This document shows positions 1 through 5,983 of a stretch of 8,015 nucleotides of DNA, in pieces. Location of the stretch: contig CAMDKE010000118.1 of the NCBI GenBank assembly GCA_945901215.1, forward strand, positions 1 through 8,015. Direction: 5' to 3'. Below the pieces are notes generated by a model. The model did not search any database, had not been told where the DNA came from, and saw nothing but the letters and a program-made list of their open reading frames with translations. Numbering within the stretch: position 1 is the stretch's first letter; every line of letters starts with the position of its first letter. The position numbers were made by a program, and so were the translations under genes. This DNA is from Comamonas sp. lk (GTDB taxonomy: Bacteria > Pseudomonadota > Gammaproteobacteria > Burkholderiales > Burkholderiaceae_C).

Positions 1-1
1 A

Positions 2-82
2 TTTCAGCCTGGCCACGACCCGGATTCTCTCTACGCTGTCAAGCCCAAGAGAGCACTGCGCCTGTCTGTGCGGCGCATTTAG
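2..82 (+). CDS. possible 3' end of an unidentified gene (partial)
   Basis: The frame beginning at base 2 is open from the window edge to a TAG at 80-82. It would encode a 26-residue tail that is basic near its end (…KPKRALRLSVRRI). The frame starting at base 1 is also open across this stretch, so openness alone proves little at this GC content. I do not recognise the peptide. If real, the gene would converge on the minus-strand M20 gene and end about 70 bp from it, which would suit the hairpins between them. No function can be suggested. Confidence 0.22.
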   Translation, partial: FQPGHDPDSLYAVKPKRALRLSVRRI

Positions 83-83
83 A

Positions 84-112
84 GTTCGCTGAACCGCTCG
101 GGGCCGAGCGAA
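84..112. repeat. short inverted repeats, competing hairpins
   Basis: CGCTCG at 95-100 pairs perfectly with CGAGCG at 105-110 around a 4-base GGGC loop. A second pairing, TTCGCT (85-90) with AGCGAA (107-112), would enclose it. A small GTTC/GAAC inverted repeat lies at 84-94. There is no T-run on either side, so this is not a classical intrinsic terminator. It may help end transcription arriving from the left, or may simply be GC-rich intergenic structure. Confidence 0.3.
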
Positions 113-128
113 ACGGACGCCAACCAAG

Positions 129-143
129 CCCGCTGGCAGCGGG
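129..143 (-). terminator. possible weak terminator of the minus-strand operon
   Basis: CCCGCT (129-134) and AGCGGG (138-143) form a 6-bp all-matched stem with a 3-base loop. The stem begins 8 bp past the stop codon of the M20 gene. Read on the minus strand, it is followed by CTTGGTTGG and not a true U-tract, so intrinsic termination would be weak. Its position at the end of a four-gene operon is the main support. Confidence 0.3.
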
Positions 144-151
144 TCAGAGGC

Positions 152-1384
152 TTACGGGGCCAGTAAATCCGCCAGGCTGCGGGCAATCACCTGCGTGGCG
201 CGGCGCAGGTCTTGCAGGTCTATGCGTTCATCGGCGCGTTTGGCGTGCGATTCCAGCACCGTGCGCGGACCTGCGCCATAAATCACGCCCGCAATACCGG
301 CTTCGCAAAACAAGCGCACATCGGTGTACAAGGGCGTTCCCATTGCGGGCACGGTTTCACCAAAAACGGCTTGGGCGTGGTGTTGCAGGGCCTGGACCAA
401 GGGCTGGTTACCCGGCAAGGGCTGCAGGGCGCGCGCCAGCAAAATGCGTTTGATATCGACGCGCACGCCAGGGCACTGGGCTGCGGCCTGTGCAATCACG
501 CTGCGCAAAGTGTCCTCCACCTGCTGCGGGTTTTCTTCGGGGATCATGCGACGGTCGAGTTTGAAGGTCACCCGTCCGGGCACCACATTGGTGTTGGTAC
601 CGCCTTCGATCTGCCCCACATTGAGGTAGGGGTGCGTGATGCCCTCGACCGCCGAGTGCACGCTTTGGTACAGCTGGTTTTGCGCATACAGGGCGTTGAG
701 TATGTGCACGGCGGCTTGCAGCGCATCAATGCCCGAGTCGGGAATGGCGGCGTGCGCCATCTTGCCGTGGACCGTCACCTCCAGTTGCAGACAACCGTTG
801 TGCGCGGTAATGACCTGGTAGCTAAAGCCTGCAGCGATCATCAGGTCGGGTTTGACAATGCCGCGCCGCAGCAGCCAGGCTGGGCCCAGTTCGCCCCCAA
901 ACTCTTCGTCATAGGTAAACAACAGCTCCACGCTGCCATGGCGTGGTTGCACCACGGCCTCCAGCGCGCGCAGGGCAAAGGTATAGCTGGCAAAGTCGCA
1001 CTTGCTCACAGCGGTGGCGCGGCCATACATTTTTCCATCGACGATTTCGGCCCCGTAGGGGTCGTGCGTCCAGCCTTCGCCCGGTGGCACCACGTCGCCA
1101 TGGGCATTGAGCAGCACGGTGCGCCCAGGGCCAAAGCGGCGACGAACCACCAGGTTGGTCACACTTTGCATGCCCGCTGCGCGCACCTCGTCTGCGGGAA
1201 CTGCATGCTGCTCGGCATGCAAGCCCATGGCCTCCAACAGAGCGGCGGTGCGCTCGGCGTGCGGTGCGTTATTGCCCGGCGGGGTGTCGGTGGGTACGCG
1301 CACCAGTTCTTGCAAAAAGCGCACTTCCTCGTCGAAGTGCGTGTCGATCCAGGCGTCCAGGGCGGCGTAGTCAGCGTGTGGCAT
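152..1384 (-). CDS. M20-family amidohydrolase/deacylase (ArgE/DapE-like), substrate unknown, with atypical metal site
   Basis: The 410-residue product has the M20 layout: a catalytic domain interrupted by a dimerisation domain. Visible motifs are the metal-binding LLNAHGDVVP (His95, Asp97), TYDEEFGGE with the general-base/metal Glu pair 160-161, the lid-domain HGKMAHAAIP (His211), GGTNTNVVPG (261-270), and the C-terminal ligand region ESHAKRADE (His380). The family's bridging Asp, normally in a GRGxxDxKG motif, is replaced: here GRATAVSKCD puts Val126 at that position, with Asp130 four residues later. The usual (G)EPT-type Glu/Asp is also absent near 184-188 (AAGFS). The gene is last in the allantoin operon, 49 bp after the uraD-allC fusion. 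This suggests a role on a ureide or N-acyl/N-carbamoyl compound, but the substrate is unknown. It is not a close AllC paralogue. No Shine-Dalgarno precedes the ATG; the start is chosen because it gives a normal N-terminal length. Confidence 0.85.
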   Translation of the reverse strand: MPHADYAALDAWIDTHFDEEVRFLQELVRVPTDTPPGNNAPHAERTAALLEAMGLHAEQHAVPADEVRAAGMQSVTNLVVRRRFGPGRTVLLNAHGDVVPPGEGWTHDPYGAEIVDGKMYGRATAVSKCDFASYTFALRALEAVVQPRHGSVELLFTYDEEFGGELGPAWLLRRGIVKPDLMIAAGFSYQVITAHNGCLQLEVTVHGKMAHAAIPDSGIDALQAAVHILNALYAQNQLYQSVHSAVEGITHPYLNVGQIEGGTNTNVVPGRVTFKLDRRMIPEENPQQVEDTLRSVIAQAAAQCPGVRVDIKRILLARALQPLPGNQPLVQALQHHAQAVFGETVPAMGTPLYTDVRLFCEAGIAGVIYGAGPRTVLESHAKRADERIDLQDLRRATQVIARSLADLLAP

Positions 1385-1403
1385 GGGTCATGTTTCGGTT
1401 GGG

Positions 1404-1430
1404 ATGGATCGAATGGATCGAATGGATCGG
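1404..1430. repeat. three tandem copies of a 9-bp unit (ATGGATCGA)
   Basis: Positions 1404-1412, 1413-1421 and 1422-1430 read ATGGATCGA, ATGGATCGA and ATGGATCGG. They fill 27 of the 49 bp between the fusion gene and the M20 gene, just upstream of the M20 start on the minus strand. The unit length is a multiple of three. The array contains no Shine-Dalgarno on the minus strand. Confidence 0.9.
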
Positions 1431-1433
1431 GGC

Positions 1434-3218
1434 CTAGTCTGGCGCACCGCTGAGTTCGCGCAGCAGGTGGTCAAAGGCCTCAAGGGCGAGTTGCATGTCG
1501 TGGCTGGTGGTGGACTCCAGCGGGCTGTGGCTGATGCCGCCGTTTTGCCCGCGCACAAACAGCATGGCCTGGGGCAGTAGTTCGTGCAGCTTCATGGCGT
1601 CATGCCCGGCGCCGCTGGGCATGCGGTGCACCGCCAGGCCCAGGGTCTGCACCGCACGCTCCCAGCGTTGCTGCCAGGCCGCGTGGCTGGGGGCAGCCGA
1701 GGCGCGCAGGGTTTGTTCCGCCCGGTAGGTCAGGCCCCGTCGCTGGCAAATGGCGGCCAGCTGTGCCAGCACATCGTGGTCCAAGGCGTCGCGCTGTGCG
1801 TCCTGGGGTGCGCGCAAGTCGAGCGAGAAATCGCAGCGACCGGGCACCACATTGACCGAGCCATTGGGCACCTGCCACTGGCCGATGGTGGCAACCGAGT
1901 CCCCGTCGCGCGCGGCCCGCTGCTCCAGGTACAGGGCCAGCTCTGCCACCGCGTTGGCCGCGTCGCGCCGGCGGTTCATGGGCGTGGTGCCTGCGTGGCT
2001 GGCGGTGCCGCTTACCGAGCATGCATAGCGCACGCTGGCGTTGATGGAGGTGACCACGCCCAGCGGCAGGTGCAGCCCGTTGAGCACCGGGCCTTGTTCA
2101 ATGTGTACCTCGACAAAGCCGAGGTACTGGCTGGCGTCGCGCGCCAGGGCAGCGATGTCGGCAATCTGCAGGCCGGCGTGCTCCATGGCCGCTTGCAGGG
2201 TGACGCCATCGGCGTCTTGTTGCGCCAGCCAGGCCTGCTGAAAGCTGCCGGTGAGCGCGGAGGCGGACAAAAAAGTGGCCTTGAAGCGCTGGCCCTCTTC
2301 TTCGGAAAAAGCCACCACTTCAATGCCAAAGGGCAGGCGCTGACCGCTGTGGTGCAAGGCGCGCACGCAGGCCAGGGGTATAAAAATGCCCAATCGCCCG
2401 TCGTACTTGCCGCCGTTGCGCACGGTGTCGTAGTGGCTGCCCGTCATGAGATAGCGCGCGCCCGGGGCCTGCGGGTGGTAGCGGCCCACGACGTTGCCTA
2501 CAGCGTCGGTGTACACCTCGTCAAAGCCGCATTCGGCCATGCGCTGGTGCAGCTCTTGCGCGCAGGCCCGGTGGGCGTCGGTCAGGTAAGTCACGGTCAG
2601 CTCACCGCGCTCGGCGCAGCCGGGGTCGCTGTGGCGGGCCAGGCTTTCTTGCCAGTCCCACAACATATTGCCCTGCGTGGGCTCGCAGCCAAACTTGTCA
2701 CCCAGGCGGATTTCCACGATGCGGTGGATATTGCGCAGGCACTCCTGCAGTTCAACATCGGGATGGTCTTGCAGACGCCGCGCAAAGGTTTGCAAGATGT
2801 CGCGCTTGGTCAGCCCGGTACCGCGCGGTCCGCGCACGGCCAAAATAAAGGGCCAGCCAAACTTGGCCTCGTAGTCGCTGTTGAGTTGTTGAATATGCGC
2901 CAGTTCCTGCGCCGTGCAGTCGGTTAAACCGGCTTTTTGCTGCTCGTGGCGCGACTCGGCGGTCAGGTCCTGGGCCACCAGCGCTTTGCCCGCGAGCTCG
3001 GGGTGGGCGCGCACCAGGGCCAGCTGGGCCTCTCGCGGCGCCGCGTCCAGCACCTGGCACATGGCGTATTTCAGCTGCGCCAGCGAGGCAAAAGGCCGCT
3101 GCGCCAGCGCCTGGTGGGCGATCCAGTCCGAGTGCTCGTACAGGCCGCCCAGCAGAGTCTTGGCCTGTGCCAGTGGGGCGCTATTGATTTGAGCCAGGCT
3201 CAGGGCGGGGGTTGGCAT
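1434..3218 (-). CDS. bifunctional OHCU decarboxylase / allantoate amidohydrolase (UraD-AllC fusion)
   Basis: This 594-residue protein joins two enzymes of urate breakdown. Residues 1 to about 177 are UraD, which decarboxylates 2-oxo-4-hydroxy-4-carboxy-5-ureidoimidazoline to S-allantoin. It shows AHPELAGKA (catalytic His72), SRHEQQKAGL (Glu92, the family's usual 20 residues on), LNSDYEAKFGWPFI (112-125) and IHRIVEIRLGDKFG (164-177). Residues from about 180 to 594 are a complete M20-type allantoate amidohydrolase: TGSHYDTV (His262), GGKYDGRLG (Asp273), FSEEEGQRF (Glu 306-308), VEVHIEQGP (His372), GAGHDAMKLHELLP, and GGISHSPLE (His564). Each half has about the length of the stand-alone enzyme, joined by a short linker. 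The ATG lies 5 bp after the puuE stop with no Shine-Dalgarno, which suggests translational coupling. The two activities are not consecutive: allantoinase, the step between them, is the gene just upstream. Confidence 0.95.
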   Translation of the reverse strand: MPTPALSLAQINSAPLAQAKTLLGGLYEHSDWIAHQALAQRPFASLAQLKYAMCQVLDAAPREAQLALVRAHPELAGKALVAQDLTAESRHEQQKAGLTDCTAQELAHIQQLNSDYEAKFGWPFILAVRGPRGTGLTKRDILQTFARRLQDHPDVELQECLRNIHRIVEIRLGDKFGCEPTQGNMLWDWQESLARHSDPGCAERGELTVTYLTDAHRACAQELHQRMAECGFDEVYTDAVGNVVGRYHPQAPGARYLMTGSHYDTVRNGGKYDGRLGIFIPLACVRALHHSGQRLPFGIEVVAFSEEEGQRFKATFLSASALTGSFQQAWLAQQDADGVTLQAAMEHAGLQIADIAALARDASQYLGFVEVHIEQGPVLNGLHLPLGVVTSINASVRYACSVSGTASHAGTTPMNRRRDAANAVAELALYLEQRAARDGDSVATIGQWQVPNGSVNVVPGRCDFSLDLRAPQDAQRDALDHDVLAQLAAICQRRGLTYRAEQTLRASAAPSHAAWQQRWERAVQTLGLAVHRMPSGAGHDAMKLHELLPQAMLFVRGQNGGISHSPLESTTSHDMQLALEAFDHLLRELSGAPD

Positions 3219-3220
3219 GG

Positions 3221-3246
3221 GGCTTAAACGGTTGGCTTAAACGGAT
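3221..3246. repeat. 13-bp tandem duplication over the puuE stop codon
   Basis: GGCTTAAACGGTT (3221-3233) is followed directly by GGCTTAAACGGAT (3234-3246), matching at 12 of 13 bases. The puuE stop (TAA on the minus strand, 3226-3224) lies in the first copy. The matching TTTAA in the second copy is read in another frame as Phe-Lys. Because 13 is not a multiple of three, copy number changes the reading frame at the end of the allantoinase. Confidence 0.9.
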
Positions 3247-4180
3247 GGGTGCTAGCCCAGTGGCGCGCCAGGTCCAGACGCCGACAAACCCACACCCGGT
3301 CATGCGACTGGATGTGGTCCAAAAAGCGCTGCAAGGCGGTGATGCGGCCGGGTCGACCCAGCAACCGGCAATGCATTCCCACACTCATCATCTTGGGGGC
3401 GTTCAGGCCCTGCGGGTCGCCTTCGGCGTACAGGGCGTCAAAACTGTCTTTCAGGTACTGAAAAAACGGGTCGGCATGGGAGTAGCCCTGGGGCAGCGCA
3501 AAGCGCATGTCGTTGCAGTCCAGGGTGTAGGGAACGATGAGTTGCGGCACCACGCTGCCATCGGTCTTGCGCACCTGCATCCAAAACGGCAGGTCGTCGC
3601 CGTAGTAGTCGCTGTCGTAGGCAAAGCCGCCGTAGTCGGCTACGAGCCTGCGGGTGTTGGGGCTGTCGCGCCCCGTATACCAGCCCAGGGGCCGCGCACC
3701 GGTGAGGCGCTGCAAGATGTCCATGGCCTGCGCCATGTGGGCGCGTTCGGTGGCCTCGTCGATGTTTTGGTAGTGGATCCACTTCAGGCCGTGGCAGGCG
3801 ATATCGTGGCCCAGTTCGCCCAGCGCGGCGCATAGCTCGGGGTGACGCTGCAAGGCGGTGGCCACGCCAAACACGGTAAGCGGCAGCTTGCGCTTTTCAA
3901 ACTCGCGCAACAAGCGCCACACGCCTGCGCGCGAGCCATATTCGTAAATACCTTCCATGCTGATGTGGCGCTCGGCAAATGCCGGCGGATTGAACATTTC
4001 GGACAAAAACTGCTCCGAGCCCGCGTCACCGTGCAGCACGCTGTTTTCGCCGCCTTCTTCGTAGTTCAGAACAAATTGCACCGCCACCCGCGCTTGGCCG
4101 GGCCAATGCGGGTGGGGGGGTGTGGGGCCGTAGCCCACCAGGTCGCGGGGGTAGCTGGCGGTGGAGTCGTACAGGGTCAT
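3224..4180 (-). CDS. puuE: allantoinase PuuE (polysaccharide-deacetylase fold)
   Basis: Hydrolyses S-allantoin to allantoate. The 318-residue product has the hallmark N-terminus of PuuE allantoinases, GYGPTPPHPHWPGQ, then VAVQFVLNYEEGGE (33-46). Further motifs are GHDIACHGLKWIHY (124-137), GWYTGRDSPNTRRLV (166-180), the DSDYYGDDLPFW segment (189-200) and SVGMHCRLLGRPGR (266-279). PuuE enzymes derive from polysaccharide deacetylases and are unrelated to the amidohydrolase-type AllB; the characterised Pseudomonas enzyme is reported metal-independent. The frame stays open upstream to 4291, but that extension overlaps the GntR gene and is basic and unlike the family. The ATG at 4180, just before the conserved TASYPRDLVGYG start, is therefore chosen. 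It lies 19 bp after the regulator stop and has no Shine-Dalgarno. The last residues (HPFKPTV) are set by a tandem duplication. Confidence 0.95.
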   Translation of the reverse strand: MTLYDSTASYPRDLVGYGPTPPHPHWPGQARVAVQFVLNYEEGGENSVLHGDAGSEQFLSEMFNPPAFAERHISMEGIYEYGSRAGVWRLLREFEKRKLPLTVFGVATALQRHPELCAALGELGHDIACHGLKWIHYQNIDEATERAHMAQAMDILQRLTGARPLGWYTGRDSPNTRRLVADYGGFAYDSDYYGDDLPFWMQVRKTDGSVVPQLIVPYTLDCNDMRFALPQGYSHADPFFQYLKDSFDALYAEGDPQGLNAPKMMSVGMHCRLLGRPGRITALQRFLDHIQSHDRVWVCRRLDLARHWASTHPFKPTV

Positions 4181-4199
4181 GGCAGAACGGGTGGATGGG

Positions 4200-4877
4200 T
4201 TAAACAGGCGGTGCTGCGTGCGTGGGGCAACCGGGCGGTGAACCAGGCGACAGTGGCGCCAGCGCCGCTTCCACATGGCACAGGTGCTCATCCATCAGGC
4301 GCAAGACCAGCGCCTCGTCGCCGCTTTGGATGGCCTGCACGATGGCGCTGTGCTCCTCTTGCGAGTGCGACGCCCCCGCGTCGGTTTGGTACAGCATGGT
4401 GATCAGGGCGCAGCGCGAGTTCAGGTCGCTCAGCATGTGCGCCAGCACGGTGTTGCCCATGAGCTGGGCGATGAGGACGTGAAAGTCGCCCAGCAGCACG
4501 GTGCGGTCGCGCCGGTCGCCTTGGACCACGGCATCTGCCTCGCGCGCAATGTGGTCCTGCAGGGCCTTGACGTGCTCGGGCTGCACCTGCGCCATAAAGC
4601 TGCGCACCATGCCTGCTTCGAGCATGCGCCGCACGGCAAACACCTGGCGCGCCTCGGTGGCCGAGGGCGCTGCGACAAAGGCGCCGCGCGCGGGCTCCAT
4701 ACGAACCAGATGATTTTGGGATAGCCGAAACAAGGCCTGGCGGATCAGTGTGCGTGAAACCCCGAATTCGGTCGCCAGTTTCTGCTCGACTAGCTTTGCG
4801 CCGGGTAGCAAACGGTGCTCCACCATGCTGCGGGTGAGCGACTCGACGATCAAACCGGTGGGCGTGGATGCATCCAT
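4200..4877 (-). CDS. GntR-family transcriptional regulator, FCD subfamily
   Basis: This 225-residue protein has an N-terminal winged helix-turn-helix (about 8-70). Its GntR signature runs LLPGAKLVEQKLATEFGVSR (23-42), continues TLIRQALFRL, and ends in the wing RGAFVAAPS. A C-terminal all-helical FCD ligand/metal-binding domain follows (about 76-205), with FH (132-133), EEHSAIVQAI (His176) and MDEHLCHVE (His198) as candidate ligands. The tail after 210 is proline-rich. The frame opens upstream to 5012, but that would run through uraH; the ATG at 4877 gives a normal FCD-regulator N-terminus. It heads the allantoin operon and is divergent from uraH, so it probably controls both through the palindrome in the shared intergenic region and responds to a urate or ureide intermediate. 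The effector is unknown. No Shine-Dalgarno is visible. Confidence 0.9.
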   Translation of the reverse strand: MDASTPTGLIVESLTRSMVEHRLLPGAKLVEQKLATEFGVSRTLIRQALFRLSQNHLVRMEPARGAFVAAPSATEARQVFAVRRMLEAGMVRSFMAQVQPEHVKALQDHIAREADAVVQGDRRDRTVLLGDFHVLIAQLMGNTVLAHMLSDLNSRCALITMLYQTDAGASHSQEEHSAIVQAIQSGDEALVLRLMDEHLCHVEAALAPLSPGSPPGCPTHAAPPV

Positions 4878-4903
4878 GCGGGGGATGATAGCGTCAAAGC
4901 TGT

Positions 4904-4921
4904 AAAACTGTATACACTTTG
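4904..4921. promoter_or_regulatory. candidate operator: near-perfect palindrome centred on TGTATACA
   Basis: TGTATACA (4909-4916) is a perfect 8-bp palindrome. Flanks extend it to AAACTGTATACACTTT (4905-4920), in which only one base pair of eight fails to match. It is the only clear dyad in the 79 bp between the divergent GntR gene and uraH. Short AT-rich palindromes with GT…AC arms are typical binding sites of GntR-family regulators, so this is the likely autoregulatory operator. Its exact partner is inferred from position only. Confidence 0.6.
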
Positions 4922-4937
4922 GCGCAGCACCGTCCAA
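4909..4937 (-). promoter_or_regulatory. candidate sigma70-type promoter for the GntR-puuE-uraD/allC-M20 operon
   Basis: Read on the minus strand, TTGGAC (4937-4932) and TATACA (4914-4909) are separated by 17 bp. The -10 matches the consensus well; the -35 matches only in its first three bases. The -10 lies inside the palindrome, so a bound regulator would block it. Transcription would start near 4902, giving a leader of about 25 nt. For uraH, TATACA at 4911-4916 or TACACT at 4913-4918 could act as a -10 on the plus strand, but no good -35 is visible. Confidence 0.35.
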
Positions 4938-4956
4938 CCTTTCAAAGGAAACCGCC

Positions 4957-5313
4957 ATGGGCCTGAGTACCCACGTTTTAGACACCATGCACGGCACGCC
5001 GGCGGCGGGCATGCGGGTTGCGCTCTACACCACGTCGGCCGACGCGCCGCCCCGCCTGGTCAAGACCTTTGTGCTCAATTCCGATGGGCGCAATCCGGAC
5101 GGCCCGCTCTACGACACGCAAAGCCTGCAACGCGGCAGCTACCGCTTGGTATTTGATGTGGCTGCGTATTTCAGGGCCCGGGGTGTTGCGCTGCCGCAGC
5201 CGCCGTTTTTGGACCAGGTGAACCTGGACTTTGGCGTGGCCGATGTCAGCCAGCACTACCACGTGCCGCTGCTGGCCAGCCCGTGGAGCTATTCCACTTA
5301 TCGGGGCTCGTGA
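4957..5313 (+). CDS. uraH: 5-hydroxyisourate hydrolase (transthyretin-related protein)
   Basis: Hydrolyses 5-hydroxyisourate, the product of PuuD, to OHCU, which passes to the UraD half of the fusion. The 118-residue length is typical. The N-terminus LSTHVLDTMHGTPAAGM carries the active-site His6. Arg45 lies in NSDGRNPDGPLYD, His100 and His102 in QHYHVPLL, and the protein ends in the family's YRGS tetrapeptide (115-118). There is no signal peptide, so it should act in the cytoplasm. An AAAGGA Shine-Dalgarno (4944-4949) sits 7 nt before the ATG and fixes the start. The gene is transcribed alone, divergent from the GntR regulator, and is probably controlled by the shared palindrome. It is separated from the rest of its pathway by strand but not by distance. 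Confidence 0.96.
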   Translation: MGLSTHVLDTMHGTPAAGMRVALYTTSADAPPRLVKTFVLNSDGRNPDGPLYDTQSLQRGSYRLVFDVAAYFRARGVALPQPPFLDQVNLDFGVADVSQHYHVPLLASPWSYSTYRGS

Positions 5314-5342
5314 GGCGCGCAGTGCCCACGCCCCTGCTCCGG

Positions 5343-5924
5343 CTAGATTTGCCCTTCGGTCAGGGTATCGAGCTGGAAGCGCCCGCTTTTGTGCCACAGC
5401 CAGGTATCCGTGTAAGTGACTTGCCCGAGCTTGACCGGTGCGGGGTAAGGGGCGGCAGCGCGCACCGATCGCTCAATCTCCGCCATCACGGCCGGTACGT
5501 GGCTGGGTGCGCGCATCCAGCGCACCGCGATCACGTCGCCATGCTGGTCGATGTCGACCTGCAACACCCCCACGGCCTGCAACAGCGGCGGCATTTTCCC
5601 GTTAAAAATGCGCGTGCTGAGCTTTTTGTACAAGTGTGCGGCCGCGTCGCGCCGGTAGTCGCGTGCCGTAGCGGCTTGCGATACCACGCTGGGAACGCGT
5701 ACCACCTCGACGGCCACGGGCGCTTCGGGCTTGGGCGGTGCCGCAGGGGGTACTACCGGGGCGACCACGACCGGCGCCGGCGGCTTGACCACGGCAACGG
5801 GGGCCGGTGGCGGCGGCCGGGTTGCGCAACCGGCCACGATGCAGGCCAGGGTGGCCCAAAGAGCGGTTCGCAGGCGGGGCTGGCAAAACGCGCTGGTGCG
5901 AGCAAGAGAGGCGGTTGGGTGCAT
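5343..5924 (-). CDS. proline-rich lipoprotein with a TonB-C-like domain, function unknown
   Basis: The 193-residue product begins with a lipoprotein signal: basic residues, a hydrophobic stretch (about 21-31), and the lipobox V-A-G-C with Cys33. Ala at +2 suggests outer-membrane sorting. Residues 37-70 are rich in Pro, Ala and Val, as in periplasm-spanning linkers. The rest (about 88-185) resembles the TonB/TolA C-terminal fold, with GVLQVDIDQHGDVIAVRW (119-136) and IERSVRAAAPYPAP (150-163). The ATG at 5924 is preferred over one at 5939 because GGAGA (minus strand, 5935-5931) sits 6 nt before it. The gene converges on uraH with a 29-bp gap and is divergent from xdhC. It has no evident role in purine breakdown. 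TonB-like function is uncertain, because a canonical TonB is anchored in the inner membrane and is not a lipoprotein. Confidence 0.8.
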   Translation of the reverse strand: MHPTASLARTSAFCQPRLRTALWATLACIVAGCATRPPPPAPVAVVKPPAPVVVAPVVPPAAPPKPEAPVAVEVVRVPSVVSQAATARDYRRDAAAHLYKKLSTRIFNGKMPPLLQAVGVLQVDIDQHGDVIAVRWMRAPSHVPAVMAEIERSVRAAAPYPAPVKLGQVTYTDTWLWHKSGRFQLDTLTEGQI

Positions 5925-5983
5925 GCTGAGTCTCCGCAAGTGTTTGTTTTTTTACCGCTTGGTGGCATGGTACAAAGGCCCCG
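5925..5983. promoter_or_regulatory. divergent intergenic region between the lipoprotein gene and xdhC
   Basis: These 59 bp must hold the lipoprotein promoter and probably that of xdhC-puuD. They contain a T7 run (5947-5953) within an AT-rich patch, unlike the surrounding GC-rich DNA. On the minus strand a weak TTGTAC-(15 bp)-TAAAAA pair is possible; on the plus strand TACAAA (5971-5976) could serve as a -10, without a convincing -35. The AAAGG at 5974-5978 is the likely ribosome binding site of xdhC. No clear operator palindrome is seen. Confidence 0.35.

Noticed and set aside
37..42. TTGACA on the minus strand as a promoter -35
   Set aside because: No acceptable -10 is found at 15-19 bp spacing, so the match is likely chance.
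212..1453. A 413-codon plus-strand open frame
   Set aside because: Antisense to the M20 gene, rich in His, Gly and Gln as expected for a shadow frame, with no recognisable domain or ribosome binding site.
1584..2927. A 447-codon plus-strand open frame
   Set aside because: It lies wholly antisense to the uraD-allC fusion, whose motifs are complete. Its sequence is low in recognisable motifs and its openness follows from GC-rich third positions on the other strand.
4181..4291. N-terminal extension of puuE to 4291
   Set aside because: It overlaps the GntR coding region in another frame, is basic and unlike PuuE, and the conserved family N-terminus begins right after the ATG at 4180.
5314..5342. 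Bidirectional terminator between convergent uraH and the lipoprotein gene
   Set aside because: The 29 bp contain no convincing stem-loop or T-run on either strand.
5925..5939. Upstream ATG at 5939 for the lipoprotein
   Set aside because: It has no Shine-Dalgarno, and the GGAGA that serves the ATG at 5924 would fall inside the coding sequence.
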